Assembly (NCBI GenBank): GCA_011053055.1
Contig: DRHT01000004.1
Location: 1-45,926, forward strand
Source of the DNA: Halopseudomonas sabulinigri
GTDB taxonomy: Bacteria > Pseudomonadota > Gammaproteobacteria > Pseudomonadales > Pseudomonadaceae
Reading direction: 5' to 3'
Length of the DNA: 45,926 nucleotides
Within the stretch, counting starts at the first letter, position 1; every line of letters begins with the position of its first letter. Made by a program: the position numbers and the translations under genes. A model generated the notes under the pieces. That model was not told the DNA's origin, made no database searches, and saw only the letters and a program-made list of their open reading frames with translations. Below, piece after piece: positions 1-8,889 of this stretch.

Positions 1-534
1 GGCGTAGAGTTAAGCATGCCTTTGTTTACGGGTGGTTTGACTACCTCGCAAGTGCGCGAGTCTACCTATCGTCTGACTCAGGCTGAGCAGTTAAGCGAAG
101 CACAGAAGCGCCGGGTAGTGGAAAGTACTCGCAACCTCTATCGCACCGTCACCTCCAGCGTCGACGAAATTGATGCACGGCGAAAGGCTATCGTTTCTGC
201 GAAAGCGGCATTGGACGCGACCCAGACCGGTTACGAAGTCGGCACCCGCAACGTGGTTGATGTGCTGGAATCCCAGCGCAACCTGTTCCGTACCGTACGT
301 GACTACAACACCGCACGTTACAACTACATCATCGACAACCTGAGTCTCAAGCAGTCCGCTGGCACACTCAGCCCTCAGGACTTGGAAGAACTATCAAAAT
401 GGCTAATTCCTGACTACGATCCTGATCGCGACTTCATCCCCGAGCCAACCGAAGAAGAGATGGAACGTATGTCTATGGGCCGTCAGGTTCCAGCTAGAAC
501 CGCTGACGAGGAGTCATCGCGCTCAACTTTTTAA
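1..534 (+). CDS. tolC: TolC-family outer-membrane efflux protein, C-terminal part (5' end outside window)
   Basis: The reading frame is open from base 1 and starts GVELSMPLFTGG, which matches the second-half equatorial/beta-strand segment of TolC-type channels, so the gene begins left of the window. About 177 residues are present. Visible family features are the long alpha-helical hairpin with the NVVDVLESQRNL stretch typical of the last TolC coiled-coil, and the DYNTARYNYIIDNLSLKQ segment leading back to the final strand. A polar acidic tail (EPTEEEMER) follows. The product would be the outer-membrane exit duct for type I secretion and RND efflux. It ends just before a strong hairpin terminator shared with the convergent waaA. 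Which TolC paralogue it is cannot be told from the C-terminal third. Confidence 0.88.
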   Translation, partial: GVELSMPLFTGGLTTSQVRESTYRLTQAEQLSEAQKRRVVESTRNLYRTVTSSVDEIDARRKAIVSAKAALDATQTGYEVGTRNVVDVLESQRNLFRTVRDYNTARYNYIIDNLSLKQSAGTLSPQDLEELSKWLIPDYDPDRDFIPEPTEEEMERMSMGRQVPARTADEESSRSTF

Positions 535-553
535 GCAACAGACAGTAGCAAAA

Positions 554-587
554 CAAAACGGCGCCCTTGGGCGCCGTTTTGTTTTTC
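554..587. terminator. Bidirectional rho-independent terminator between tolC and waaA
   Basis: A perfect 12-bp stem (554-565 with 570-581) encloses the loop CTTG. It is followed by GTTTTT-type residues on the plus strand and preceded by an A-rich stretch that becomes a U-tract on the minus strand. It lies between two convergent genes, 20 bases after the tolC stop, so it can end both transcripts. Confidence 0.9.
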
Positions 588-606
588 ATTCGTCACGCAT
601 GTTACT

Positions 607-1863
607 TCAGAGCCGCTGCTCAATCCCCTGCAATAACAGCTCAAGCGCTCCCTGATTCGCCTCAACCACTGCCCGGCCCGACTCTCCCGCCTGCTGCCGC
701 AAACGTGGGTCTTGCAACAAAGCCTCCACAGCCTCTGCCAGGCCTTGAGCATCGTCAACTAATTGCAGCGCGCCAGCGCCCTGCAGCAGATCGCTAATCT
801 CGGTGAAGTTAAACCTATGCGGACCTGACAACACCGGCAAACCAAGCGCAGCAGGTTCCAGATAGTTGTGCCCACCACCGGGCACTAGGGATCCGCCGAC
901 AAAAGCGACATCAGCGCATGCATAAAGCATCACCAACTCGCCCATAGTGTCGCCTAGCAACACCTGATCAGCAGCTGCCGGCACACCACCTTGGCTACGC
1001 CGTACCTGCAACAAGCCTGCATCCGATACCAGCCGGGCAACGCTGTCAAAACGCTCGGGATGACGCGGCACCAGAATCAGCAACGCATCGGGCTGCTGCT
1101 GCAAGAGAGTCTGATGCGCACGCAGTACCTGCTCGTCTTCGCCCGCGTGTGTGCTGGCTGCAATCCATACAGGGCGCTCACCCCAGCCGTCACGTAGGGA
1201 TTTCGCCTGAGCCAACAATGCTGCAGGCGGTCGAAAATCGAATTTAATGCTGCCGGTCACCGTCATTGCGGACTTATTCACACCTAGGGAAGCAAAGCGC
1301 AGCGCCTCAGCCTGACTCTGCACCGCCACCCAGTCCAATGCAGCGAACATCGGTCGCACAAGCCAGCTGACGCGCTTATACCCATTGGCCGAACGCTCAG
1401 ACAAACGGGCGTTCGCCAGTATTAACGGTACCTCGGCACGCTCACACTCGGCGACCAGGTTAGGCCAGAGCTCAGTCTCCATGATGATGCCTATCTGCGG
1501 TTTCATTTTGCGCAGCAGACGCCGCTGCAACCAAGGCAGATCGTAGGGCAAATAGACATGACCCACTTGCTCAGCAAAAAGTTTGCGGATCTGTTCCGAA
1601 CCGGTTGGCGTCATACAGGTAATAGTGATCGGCAACTCGGGGTGACGTTGCATCAACTCACGCACCATGGGGGCAGCAGCTATGCTTTCGCCTACCGAAA
1701 CCGCATGCACCCAAATGCCGCCCTGACGTACATCGCCACCCAGCGCAAAGCGCTCAGACCAACGCTTGGCGTATGCCGGTGCGCGCCTTGCTCGATACAG
1801 CAAACGCAGCAGCACTAGCGGCATGCAAAGGGTAAATACGATGCTATAAAGGGTACGAGTCAT
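607..1863 (-). CDS. waaA: 3-deoxy-D-manno-octulosonic acid (Kdo) transferase
   Basis: This 418-residue GT30 enzyme transfers Kdo from CMP-Kdo to the lipid IVA precursor at the inner-membrane cytoplasmic face, the first step of LPS core synthesis. An N-terminal hydrophobic anchor (about residues 5-22) is followed by the HAVSVGE motif; its glutamate (E59) corresponds to the catalytic base of the family. The C-terminal Rossmann half carries the LVPRHPERF and GGSLVPGGGHNYLEPAALG nucleotide-binding motifs. Length agrees with other WaaA proteins (about 420-425). The ATG start has an AGGAAGA ribosome-binding site 6 bases upstream. The gene stands alone, convergent with tolC and divergent from the FAD oxidoreductase gene. 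Whether it adds one or two Kdo residues cannot be read from the sequence. Confidence 0.95.
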   Translation of the reverse strand: MTRTLYSIVFTLCMPLVLLRLLYRARRAPAYAKRWSERFALGGDVRQGGIWVHAVSVGESIAAAPMVRELMQRHPELPITITCMTPTGSEQIRKLFAEQVGHVYLPYDLPWLQRRLLRKMKPQIGIIMETELWPNLVAECERAEVPLILANARLSERSANGYKRVSWLVRPMFAALDWVAVQSQAEALRFASLGVNKSAMTVTGSIKFDFRPPAALLAQAKSLRDGWGERPVWIAASTHAGEDEQVLRAHQTLLQQQPDALLILVPRHPERFDSVARLVSDAGLLQVRRSQGGVPAAADQVLLGDTMGELVMLYACADVAFVGGSLVPGGGHNYLEPAALGLPVLSGPHRFNFTEISDLLQGAGALQLVDDAQGLAEAVEALLQDPRLRQQAGESGRAVVEANQGALELLLQGIEQRL

Positions 1864-1948
1864 GGCTTCTTCCTGTGATCAAGCGCGGCATAGAGTAGCA
1901 GATGTGACCAGCGGGCCCGGCAATGTCTATACTAGGGCTTTGCCGGGT

Positions 1949-1978
1949 ACAGGCGAAGCCTGTCGGACAATCATTGTC
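1949..1978. promoter_or_regulatory. Two adjacent short palindromes in the waaA / oxidoreductase divergent region
   Basis: ACAGGC-GAA-GCCTGT (1949-1963) and GACAAT-C-ATTGTC (1966-1978) are both perfect and are separated by two bases, in the 164-base space between the divergent waaA and FAD-oxidoreductase starts. They could be operator half-sites or a small cruciform. No regulator is recognised and no convincing -35/-10 pair was fixed relative to them. Confidence 0.35.
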
Positions 1979-2027
1979 AGGTATCTTTTATACCCGCAAG
2001 CCTTTTTGACTAAAGCACTGGGAGCCC

Positions 2028-3206
2028 ATGAGCACAACCCTTGAAACAGACATCTGCATCCTCGGCGGCGGCATCGCCGGACTTTGGCTAAATGCCCGTT
2101 TGCGCCAACTCGGTTATACCACGCTGCTCGTAGAACGGGGCGCACTGGGGGGCGGCCAGAGCGTCAAATCCCAAGGCATCATTCACGGCGGAACCAAGTA
2201 CGCATTGAACGGCAAGCTTAGCAGCGCAGCCGAAGCGATTGCCGACATGCCGGATCGCTGGCGCGCCTGCCTGGATGGCACTGGTGAACTGGATCTGCAG
2301 GGGGTGCGGGTCTTGTCCGAGCATCATTACCTGTGGTCGCCCGGCAGCCTGATCAGCAACCTCGCCGGTTTCTTTGCCAGCAAGGCACTACGCGGGCGAG
2401 TCGAGCAGATTAAGGGTACACAGTTACCCACGGTGTTTGCTGACCGAGCCTTCAAGGGCAAAGTTTATCAACTGGCCGAACTGGTCATCGACGTTCCCAC
2501 TGCGATTCAACGTTTGGCCGAACTCGCCGGCGATAGCTTGATTGCAGACAGCTCCCCACATCTGCAACGGGCCTCCGACGGTGGTATTGAAGCGGTGCGC
2601 TTGCAACACCATCAGGTCAAGGCACAGCGCTACATTCTCAGTGCCGGCGAAGGCACTGAAAGCCTGCTGAGCGACTGGCAACAAGACAAACCCGCGATGC
2701 AGCGTCGCCCTTTGCAGATGGTCCTGGTCAAAGGTGCGGCACTGCCCCCGCTGTTTGCCCATTGCCTGGGCAGCAGCCCCAAACCGCGTATGACCGTCAC
2801 TACCCACCCCTGTGCCGACGGCCAATGGTGCTGGTATTTAGGCGGCGATCTGGCAGAACAGGGTGCCGGTCAAGCGCCGGATGAGCTGATCGCCAAGGCC
2901 AAGCGCGAGTTGCAGGAGCTATTACCCTGGATATCACTCGAAGGCACCCGCTGGACCACGCTGCCAGTCAATCGAGCGGAACCAGCGCAAAGCGGTTTAG
3001 TGCGACCGGATACCGCCTTCGTGCAACCTGTAGCCAACGCCCTGGTCAGTTGGCCCACCAAACTTGCTTTAGCGCCCAATCTGGCAGATCAAGTAATAGA
3101 ACAGCTGCAGAGTCAGCAAGTAGTACCACACGCATCAACGCCCATTACTGACACTTTAACCAAGCCCAAAGTCTCGGCTCCGGTATGGGACATCTGCTTT
3201 CCATGA
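2028..3206 (+). CDS. FAD-dependent oxidoreductase of the DAO type
   Basis: This 392-residue protein begins with a classic FAD-binding Rossmann fold: ICILGGGIAGLWLNARLRQLG (residues 9-29, GxGxxG) followed by an acidic residue at the end of strand 2 (LLVE). The segment GGGQSVKSQGIIHGG corresponds to the substrate-side loop of the DAO superfamily, which includes glycerol-3-phosphate, glycine and D-amino-acid oxidases. The substrate is not identifiable. The start has GGAG five bases upstream. It is the first gene of a tight operon with an aldo/keto reductase and an unknown protein, and the stop codon overlaps the next start as ATGA. I recall the same pair near msbA in P. aeruginosa (PA4991-PA4992), so this looks like conserved core synteny, not transfer. 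Confidence 0.8.
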   Translation: MSTTLETDICILGGGIAGLWLNARLRQLGYTTLLVERGALGGGQSVKSQGIIHGGTKYALNGKLSSAAEAIADMPDRWRACLDGTGELDLQGVRVLSEHHYLWSPGSLISNLAGFFASKALRGRVEQIKGTQLPTVFADRAFKGKVYQLAELVIDVPTAIQRLAELAGDSLIADSSPHLQRASDGGIEAVRLQHHQVKAQRYILSAGEGTESLLSDWQQDKPAMQRRPLQMVLVKGAALPPLFAHCLGSSPKPRMTVTTHPCADGQWCWYLGGDLAEQGAGQAPDELIAKAKRELQELLPWISLEGTRWTTLPVNRAEPAQSGLVRPDTAFVQPVANALVSWPTKLALAPNLADQVIEQLQSQQVVPHASTPITDTLTKPKVSAPVWDICFP

Positions 3207-4003
3207 GTCTGCGTCCTTACTACCGCACTCTGGGCGACACCGGGTTGAGCCTTTCGGCGCTGGGCTTAGGCACCGTCAAGTTCGGCCGCAATCAGGGTGT
3301 AAAATATCCCAGCCCATTTGATCTGCCGTCCGATCAGCAAATACGCGAATTATTGGCCCAAGCACATGATCTAGGCATAAACCTGCTAGATACCGCACCC
3401 GCTTACGGCATTAGCGAACAACGTCTAGGGCCTCTGCTAGCAAGGCAACGCCAGGACTGGTTGATTTGCACCAAGGTGGGTGAGGAGTTTAACGCGGGCG
3501 TCTCAAGCTTCGATTTCAGCGCTGCACATACGCGCCGATCAATCGAGCGTTCACTACAGCGCCTGCATACTGATTATCTGGATCTGGTGCTGGTCCACTC
3601 CGATGGCAATGATCTGCAAGTGTTGGATGACGAAGTTTACCCTGCACTGCAGCAACTCAAGCAGCAAGGGTTGATCCGCGCCTTCGGTTATTCGGGAAAA
3701 ACCATAGAGGGCGGCATCAAAGCGCTTGAGCAAGGTGATTGCGCCATGGTCACCTACAATTTGAATGAACAAGCCGAACGCCCGGTGCTCGACTTTGCCC
3801 TGTCACACAACAAAGGCATTCTCATAAAAAAAGCATTGGCCAGCGGTCACATCTGCTTAGCCGGTGAAGATCCCGTACGCAAAGGGTTGGAGCTAGTGCT
3901 CGACCATCCCGCCGTAACCTGCGCGATTATAGGCACCATCACCCCGCGCCACCTCGCGCAAAATGTGCAGGCCGCCACTGCGGTACTCGCCTCACAGGAG
4001 TAA
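3203..4003 (+). CDS. Aldo/keto reductase
   Basis: A 266-residue NADPH-dependent aldo/keto reductase. The catalytic tetrad can be placed: Asp and Tyr in LLDTAPAYG, Lys in ICTKVG, and His in LVLVHSDG. The C-terminal AIIGTITPRHLAQNV matches the cofactor phosphate-binding segment. I prefer the ATG at 3203, which overlaps the upstream stop as ATGA. An in-frame ATG at 3185 would add six residues but lies inside the preceding gene without a better ribosome-binding site. The pairing with a FAD oxidoreductase suggests the two act on the same carbonyl/hydroxyl metabolite, but no substrate can be named. Confidence 0.85.
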   Translation: MSLRPYYRTLGDTGLSLSALGLGTVKFGRNQGVKYPSPFDLPSDQQIRELLAQAHDLGINLLDTAPAYGISEQRLGPLLARQRQDWLICTKVGEEFNAGVSSFDFSAAHTRRSIERSLQRLHTDYLDLVLVHSDGNDLQVLDDEVYPALQQLKQQGLIRAFGYSGKTIEGGIKALEQGDCAMVTYNLNEQAERPVLDFALSHNKGILIKKALASGHICLAGEDPVRKGLELVLDHPAVTCAIIGTITPRHLAQNVQAATAVLASQE

Positions 4004-4006
4004 CGC

Positions 4007-4882
4007 ATGACCTTGATCGTCGCACGCAAGAGTCCCATCGTGTTCAAAACCCAGGCCATTCAGGTGCAGGCTAGTAGCGAAGTGCTGCGCTATACCCCAA
4101 CCGGTAACCCCCTGAGCTTTGCCGAGATGCAGCAACGGCGACAAGCAATCACAATAGATAACCCCGAACATTTAGAACTCACCGTTGCCAATCTAGGGGT
4201 GTCGGTTGATCTAAACCTGAAATGGCAAGGGCGCGAGTTTCAGCTGCTGGTAAGACAGGATAGACCCGATCGTGGGGATAACGTGCTTAAGCTACTGTCA
4301 GGCTACGTACCAGCCCATGAGTTGCGTGTGCCGCTGCTGACCGCCATGACCGAAATAGCCGAAGAACTATTAATCGAAACCGAATCGGGTTGGCTGCAAG
4401 GCCAGTATCAGAACACGTGGCTGCCGACGCCCTATGCGGGCAGCTTGGCCTTGGATGAAGAAAAGGTCTTCCGGCTAACCTCGCGTAGCGGCGCCAGCCG
4501 ACCGGTAATTTGTCGCGAGCTGAACCTGCTCGAACGCCCGCGCGCTTACGTTCACCTACCCAGCAACTCGCTGCAATTGGTCTATAAGATGCAGTTGGAG
4601 CTGCCCGAGTCGGCGCAACGTCTGTCGCTGCTGCATACCGATGAGTTTCTTGATGAAGAGAGCGGTGAGCTGGTCGCACAAATGGACTATCAGCGCCCTG
4701 AACTGTTCTTGGTCGAACGTGTAAACGGCGCAGCAACCGGTCATTTATTCACGTTGCAAAAAGGTGAATTGATAGAACAGGACAGCCGTGACATGACGTT
4801 GAGCGAGGCCTTCGCTGAACAGCGCGGCTGGGTGGTAGAAGCCCCGCATTGCAGCTGGCAGGAAGGCCTTGGCGAACGCTAG
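4007..4882 (+). CDS. Conserved hypothetical protein with a Nudix-box-like segment
   Basis: Third gene of the oxidoreductase operon, starting 3 bases after the aldo/keto reductase stop with AGGAG seven bases ahead of its ATG. The 291-residue product has no signal peptide or membrane segment. I do not recognise a named family. Around residues 95-130 the pattern G..P..E..VPLLTAMTEIAEELLIET resembles a Nudix box with the expected glutamates (TEIAEELL in place of REUxEExGU), but the arginine and last glycine are absent and the spacing is two residues long. It may therefore be a Nudix-fold protein with changed or lost hydrolase activity. The last third is rich in acidic residues. Convergent with hldE, with only 10 bases between stops. 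Confidence 0.7.
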   Translation: MTLIVARKSPIVFKTQAIQVQASSEVLRYTPTGNPLSFAEMQQRRQAITIDNPEHLELTVANLGVSVDLNLKWQGREFQLLVRQDRPDRGDNVLKLLSGYVPAHELRVPLLTAMTEIAEELLIETESGWLQGQYQNTWLPTPYAGSLALDEEKVFRLTSRSGASRPVICRELNLLERPRAYVHLPSNSLQLVYKMQLELPESAQRLSLLHTDEFLDEESGELVAQMDYQRPELFLVERVNGAATGHLFTLQKGELIEQDSRDMTLSEAFAEQRGWVVEAPHCSWQEGLGER

Positions 4883-4892
4883 CGTATGACGA

Positions 4893-6326
4893 TCAGCCCT
4901 GATCGCCACGCTCGCGGATTTTTTCCACAATAGCGGTAGTCGAGCAGCTCTCAACGAAGTTGAGCACTTTCACTTCGCCGCCATAGGCTTGAACAATAGG
5001 CGCGCCTACCACTTGCTCTACGCTGTAATCGCCGCCTTTTACCAGCACATCAGGTTTAATCTGCTCCAGCAACCGCTCCGGGGTATCTTCACCATAACTA
5101 ATGACCCAGTCCACCGCGCCCAGACCCGCCAACACGGTCATGCGTCGTTCGACGCTGTTGATCGGCCTGCCCGGGCCCTTCAGTCGTGTTACCGAGGCGT
5201 CATCGTTAATGGCCACAATAAGGCGGTCACCCTGGTTTCGCGCCTCTTCCAGATAGCCTACGTGGCCAGCATGGATGATGTCGAAGCAACCGTTGGTAAA
5301 CACAACACGCTCTCCCACGGCGCGCGCGTCATCCAACGCCTGGAGCAACTGTTCAACACCAACCACACCGCGCTCACTGCCCTGCTCGCGCTGCACCGCA
5401 CGACGCAGCTCGGGCCCACTGATAGCGGCGGTACCCAACTTGCCAATCACGATACCAGCGGCAATATTCGATAGCGCTACTGCATTGGGTAGCGTTTCGC
5501 CCGCAGCCAACGCAGCAGCCAAGGTAGAGATCACCGTATCACCCGCACCCGTTACGTCGAAGACTTCCAACGCGCGCGCAGGAAGATGCAGCGCAGGCTC
5601 ACCCGTACGCAAGAGCGTCATACCTTGCTCACTGCGAGTCACCAGCAAAGCATCAAGCTGCAGTTCGGCGACCAACGCCATGCCTTTCTCAACCAGCTCC
5701 TGCTCGCTATTGCAACGCCCTACCACTGCCTCAAATTCCGACAGGTTCGGGGTGATCAGGCTAGCGCCACGGTAGATAGAGAAATCGCTGCCCTTAGGAT
5801 CAGCGAGTACAGGGACGCCGCGCTCACGGGCGAGCTTAATCAAAGCCTGATGATTAACCAGCGCACCCTTGCCGTAGTCCGACAGCACCAAGATCTTGAC
5901 CTTATCCAGCAATCCGGCAACTGAGGCCAACAGCGCATCCGCATCGGTGTTGAAACGCTCTTCAAAATCCAGGCGGATTAATTGCTGATGGCGGCTCATG
6001 ACACGCAGTTTGGTGATGGTCGGCTGATCCTTGCACTGCTGAAAGTCGCAGTAAACACCCGCCGCATTCAAGCGCTGTTGCAGGCTCTCGGCAGCCTCGT
6101 CTTGGCCGGTCACGCCAACCAGCCAAGCCGGAGCGCCAAGGGCAGAGATATTCAGAGCGACGTTACCGGCGCCGCCGGGGCGATCCTCAATCTGTTCGAC
6201 TTTAACTACCGGTACCGGCGCTTCGGGTGAAATCCGGTGGGTAGGCCCATGCCAATAGCGATCTAGCATCACATCCCCAACCACCAATACCGGGGCAGAG
6301 TCGAAGCGGGGCATGGTCAATTTCAT
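4893..6326 (-). CDS. hldE: Bifunctional D-beta-heptose 7-phosphate kinase / heptose 1-phosphate adenylyltransferase
   Basis: HldE phosphorylates D-glycero-D-manno-heptose 7-phosphate at O-1 and later adenylylates the 1-phosphate, giving the ADP-heptose used by WaaC and WaaF. The N-terminal two thirds is a PfkB/ribokinase domain: [11 protein letters not shown] near residue 15, [17 protein letters not shown], and the catalytic DVTGAGDT loop near residue 260. The C-terminal domain (about 345-477) is a nucleotidyltransferase with [13 protein letters not shown] (HxGH) and [12 protein letters not shown]. At 477 residues it equals the E. coli length, and the N-terminus MKLTMPRF matches MKVTLPEF, supporting this start. 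A 7-bp stem (4890-4896 with 4899-4905) overlaps the stop codon and may weakly terminate. It lies 49 bases downstream of msbA on the same strand. Confidence 0.96.
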   Translation of the reverse strand: MKLTMPRFDSAPVLVVGDVMLDRYWHGPTHRISPEAPVPVVKVEQIEDRPGGAGNVALNISALGAPAWLVGVTGQDEAAESLQQRLNAAGVYCDFQQCKDQPTITKLRVMSRHQQLIRLDFEERFNTDADALLASVAGLLDKVKILVLSDYGKGALVNHQALIKLARERGVPVLADPKGSDFSIYRGASLITPNLSEFEAVVGRCNSEQELVEKGMALVAELQLDALLVTRSEQGMTLLRTGEPALHLPARALEVFDVTGAGDTVISTLAAALAAGETLPNAVALSNIAAGIVIGKLGTAAISGPELRRAVQREQGSERGVVGVEQLLQALDDARAVGERVVFTNGCFDIIHAGHVGYLEEARNQGDRLIVAINDDASVTRLKGPGRPINSVERRMTVLAGLGAVDWVISYGEDTPERLLEQIKPDVLVKGGDYSVEQVVGAPIVQAYGGEVKVLNFVESCSTTAIVEKIRERGDQG

Positions 6327-6375
6327 CGTGTCTGGTACCTGTATCCGGGTCCGGCATCAGGCGCCGGAGCGTTGC

Positions 6376-8160
6376 TCATTCATTCGGTTGTTCGTCTTCA
6401 AACTGTATGCTGTGCAGGCGTGCGTAATAGCCATTCTGCGCCAACAAGTCGGCGTGCGAACCACGTTCGACAATCTTCCCTTGGTCCATCACTAAAATGA
6501 TATCGGCTTTCTCAATAGTAGAGAGTCGATGTGCTATCACTAGGGTTGTACGGCCTTCCATTACCCGGTCAAGCGCAGCTTGAATGTGGCGTTCTGATTC
6601 GGTATCCAACGCCGACGTAGCTTCGTCGAGAATCAGTACCGGAGCATCTTTAAGCAACGCGCGGGCAATAGCCAAACGCTGACGTTGACCACCGGACAAA
6701 AGCACCCCGTTTTCGCCAACCAGTGTATTAAAGCCTTGCGGCAACTGATCAATAAATTCCTTGGCGTATGCTGCTTCGGCGGCCGCTTCAACCTCTTCTT
6801 GAGGCGCGCCGGCCAAGTCCCCGTAAGCGATGTTGCTGGTAATAGTGTCGTTGAAGAGCGTCACATGCTGGCTGACCAACGCGATGTGGTGCCGTAAATT
6901 AGGCAGCCGGTAATCTTCGATTGGCACCCCATCTAGCAATACCTGACCGTGGTCGTGCTGGTAAAAACGCGGGATCAAATTAGCCAACGTAGATTTACCA
7001 CTGCCCGAGCGACCTACCAGCGCGACCATCTGGCCTGGTGCAATGGAAAAAGAGATGTCGTCCAGTACCTTCTTGTCAGTATCTGGGTAAGTGAAGCTCA
7101 GACCAGAAATATCAAGCTGCCCACTTACTCGCTCACTCTCAAATTTGCCCTCGTCCAGCTCAGGCTCTTCATCCAGCTGCTCAAAAATGCTCTCGGCTGC
7201 CGCAATCCCCTTCTGAATGTTCGCACTGACTTCGGACAGTTGCCGAATTGGCTTGGGCAACAACCCCGCCGCCGTGATGTAAGAAACCAGGTCGCCCACG
7301 GAGGCGTCGCCGCGCAAAAACAACACCAAAAACATCACCACCGCCATCGCAGAATAGGTGACCAGCTGTAATGTAGGGGTGTAAACGGCACCTGTGCGTG
7401 TCATTTTCAGGCCACGTTGGCGATTATTTTCACTCGCCTTGTTGAAACGCTCAGTTTCATATTTCTCACCACCAAAGCTACGTACCACCCGATAGCCCTG
7501 GATCGTTTCGGATGTAACGTGTGTAACGTCACCCATGGCCGTCTGAATCTTCCTGCTCTGGCTGCGAAACTTCTTACTAGTACTGTTCACCATGACCGCG
7601 ATGATCGGCAAGATGGCGATCAACACCAGGGTGAGCTTCCAGTTCATCCATAGCAGGTAACCAAACAGGAAAATTACCGACATACCTTCACGAAAAATCA
7701 CCTTGATGGCATCGGTAGCCGCGCCCGTCACCATAGTTACATTGAACGTGACTCGCGAGACCAAATGCCCAGAGCTATGGTTATCGAAATAGCGGTTAGG
7801 CAACGTCAGAAAATTATTGAACAGCGCCGTGCGTAAGTCGTGCACCACCCCCAGTGATACCTTCGCTATGTAATAGTTACCTAGAAAGGAGCCAATGCCT
7901 TGGTACGTTGCCACGCTAACAATAAATAGCGGAAATCCCCAGATCATGGGCACGCCAAAAAACTGCGCGTTCTCGCCACTATTCAGACCATCAACGAAAT
8001 ACTTCAGCACCCACGCCATCGCGGGCTGGCTGGAAGCAAAAATAACAAAGCCAAAAATACTAATGGCAAAAGGTACCCAATAGGGTTTTACATACCCCAG
8101 CAGTCGCGCATAGATACGCAGGCTGGATTGCATGAAAGATTCTTTCTGATCGTTCGACAT
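6376..8160 (-). CDS. msbA: Lipid A / core LPS flippase, ABC transporter MsbA
   Basis: A half-transporter that flips core-lipid A across the inner membrane using ATP. The N-terminal part (to about residue 320) contains six hydrophobic segments. The nucleotide-binding domain follows with Walker A GRSGSGKST, signature LSGGQRQRLAIARALL, Walker B VLILDEATSALD and the H-loop VIAHRLST. I choose the ATG at 8160 (594 residues), whose product MSNDQKESF aligns with the usual MsbA start. A GTG at 8202 would add 14 residues without a clear ribosome-binding site, and an ATG at 8133 is another candidate. It is probably cotranscribed with hldE downstream and is divergent from the kinase-like gene at 8271. 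Confidence 0.95.
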   Translation of the reverse strand: MSNDQKESFMQSSLRIYARLLGYVKPYWVPFAISIFGFVIFASSQPAMAWVLKYFVDGLNSGENAQFFGVPMIWGFPLFIVSVATYQGIGSFLGNYYIAKVSLGVVHDLRTALFNNFLTLPNRYFDNHSSGHLVSRVTFNVTMVTGAATDAIKVIFREGMSVIFLFGYLLWMNWKLTLVLIAILPIIAVMVNSTSKKFRSQSRKIQTAMGDVTHVTSETIQGYRVVRSFGGEKYETERFNKASENNRQRGLKMTRTGAVYTPTLQLVTYSAMAVVMFLVLFLRGDASVGDLVSYITAAGLLPKPIRQLSEVSANIQKGIAAAESIFEQLDEEPELDEGKFESERVSGQLDISGLSFTYPDTDKKVLDDISFSIAPGQMVALVGRSGSGKSTLANLIPRFYQHDHGQVLLDGVPIEDYRLPNLRHHIALVSQHVTLFNDTITSNIAYGDLAGAPQEEVEAAAEAAYAKEFIDQLPQGFNTLVGENGVLLSGGQRQRLAIARALLKDAPVLILDEATSALDTESERHIQAALDRVMEGRTTLVIAHRLSTIEKADIILVMDQGKIVERGSHADLLAQNGYYARLHSIQFEDEQPNE

Positions 8161-8270
8161 GAATATAGTCACGAGTGAAGGGTCAAGTCTTGAGTTTAAC
8201 ACAGCTCGATGACGACTCAGCGACTCGAAGAAAACTGCGGTAAACTAGCGTTTTTAATCAGGAAAGCCAC

Positions 8271-8855
8271 ATGCAGCCACTCAGCAGAGATCAATTCGAC
8301 GCAATGCGCCTGGGTGCCAGCGTGCTGGAAGAGGATGGGCATGGCGTTAAGGTACTGCGACTGGCCGACGGTACTTTTTTGAAGCTCTTTAGACGCAAAA
8401 GCTGGCTTTCAAAAAATGCGTTTTTTACCCCGGCGGAACGCTTTGCTGAGAACGCCGCCTTGCTGCAGCAGAGGCATATCCCCTGCCCGCAAATAATAGC
8501 TCTGTACCACCTACCGGATCCTTACCGCTCAGTTGTTCACTACAGCCCTCTGGCTGGCAACACGCTACGCCAGTTATTGAACGACAGCAGCGGCATTGAC
8601 AGCTTTGAACTGCTGATGAATCTAGCTGCTTTCGTCACGTCCCTGCACGACAAGGGTGTGTACTTTCGCTCGCTGCATTTGGGCAACATAGTGCTAACCC
8701 CAGACAACGAATTCGGACTAATCGACATCTCCGATATGCGATGCCTCAATCGACCTTTGTCAAAAAGGCTACGCGCACGCAATTACCAGCACCTGCTGCG
8801 CTACGAACAGGATTGGGCGCATATTGGATTCGATATAAAACGGCTGTTCTCCTAA
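8271..8855 (+). CDS. Kinase-like LPS protein ('toluene tolerance'/InaA-WaaP type), catalytic Asp replaced
   Basis: A 194-residue compact protein-kinase-fold protein resembling the small LPS-kinase-like protein next to msbA in pseudomonads (PA4998 in my memory). The N-lobe lysine is probably K38 (TFLKLFRR). The catalytic-loop segment reads GVYFRSLHLGNIVL (residues 129-142): the asparagine (N139) is present, but the position of the HRD-type aspartate is serine (S134). The metal-binding aspartate of the DFG equivalent is kept (GLIDISD, D152). It may be a pseudokinase or an atypical kinase acting on LPS core. Its ATG is preceded by CAGGAAAGCCAC. It is divergent from msbA and convergent with rmlD. 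Confidence 0.75.
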   Translation: MQPLSRDQFDAMRLGASVLEEDGHGVKVLRLADGTFLKLFRRKSWLSKNAFFTPAERFAENAALLQQRHIPCPQIIALYHLPDPYRSVVHYSPLAGNTLRQLLNDSSGIDSFELLMNLAAFVTSLHDKGVYFRSLHLGNIVLTPDNEFGLIDISDMRCLNRPLSKRLRARNYQHLLRYEQDWAHIGFDIKRLFS

Positions 8856-8889
8856 GGCCTGCGCTTATCAAGCATCAGGCTCAGGCCTT
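8854..8889. terminator. Possible bidirectional hairpin between the kinase-like gene and rmlD
   Basis: AAGGCCTG (8854-8861) and CAGGCCTT (8882-8889) form a perfect 8-bp inverted repeat spanning the 25-base gap between two convergent genes and touching both 3' ends. The plus-strand continuation is T-rich only briefly (TTTGCG), so it is a weak terminator at best. Confidence 0.35.
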
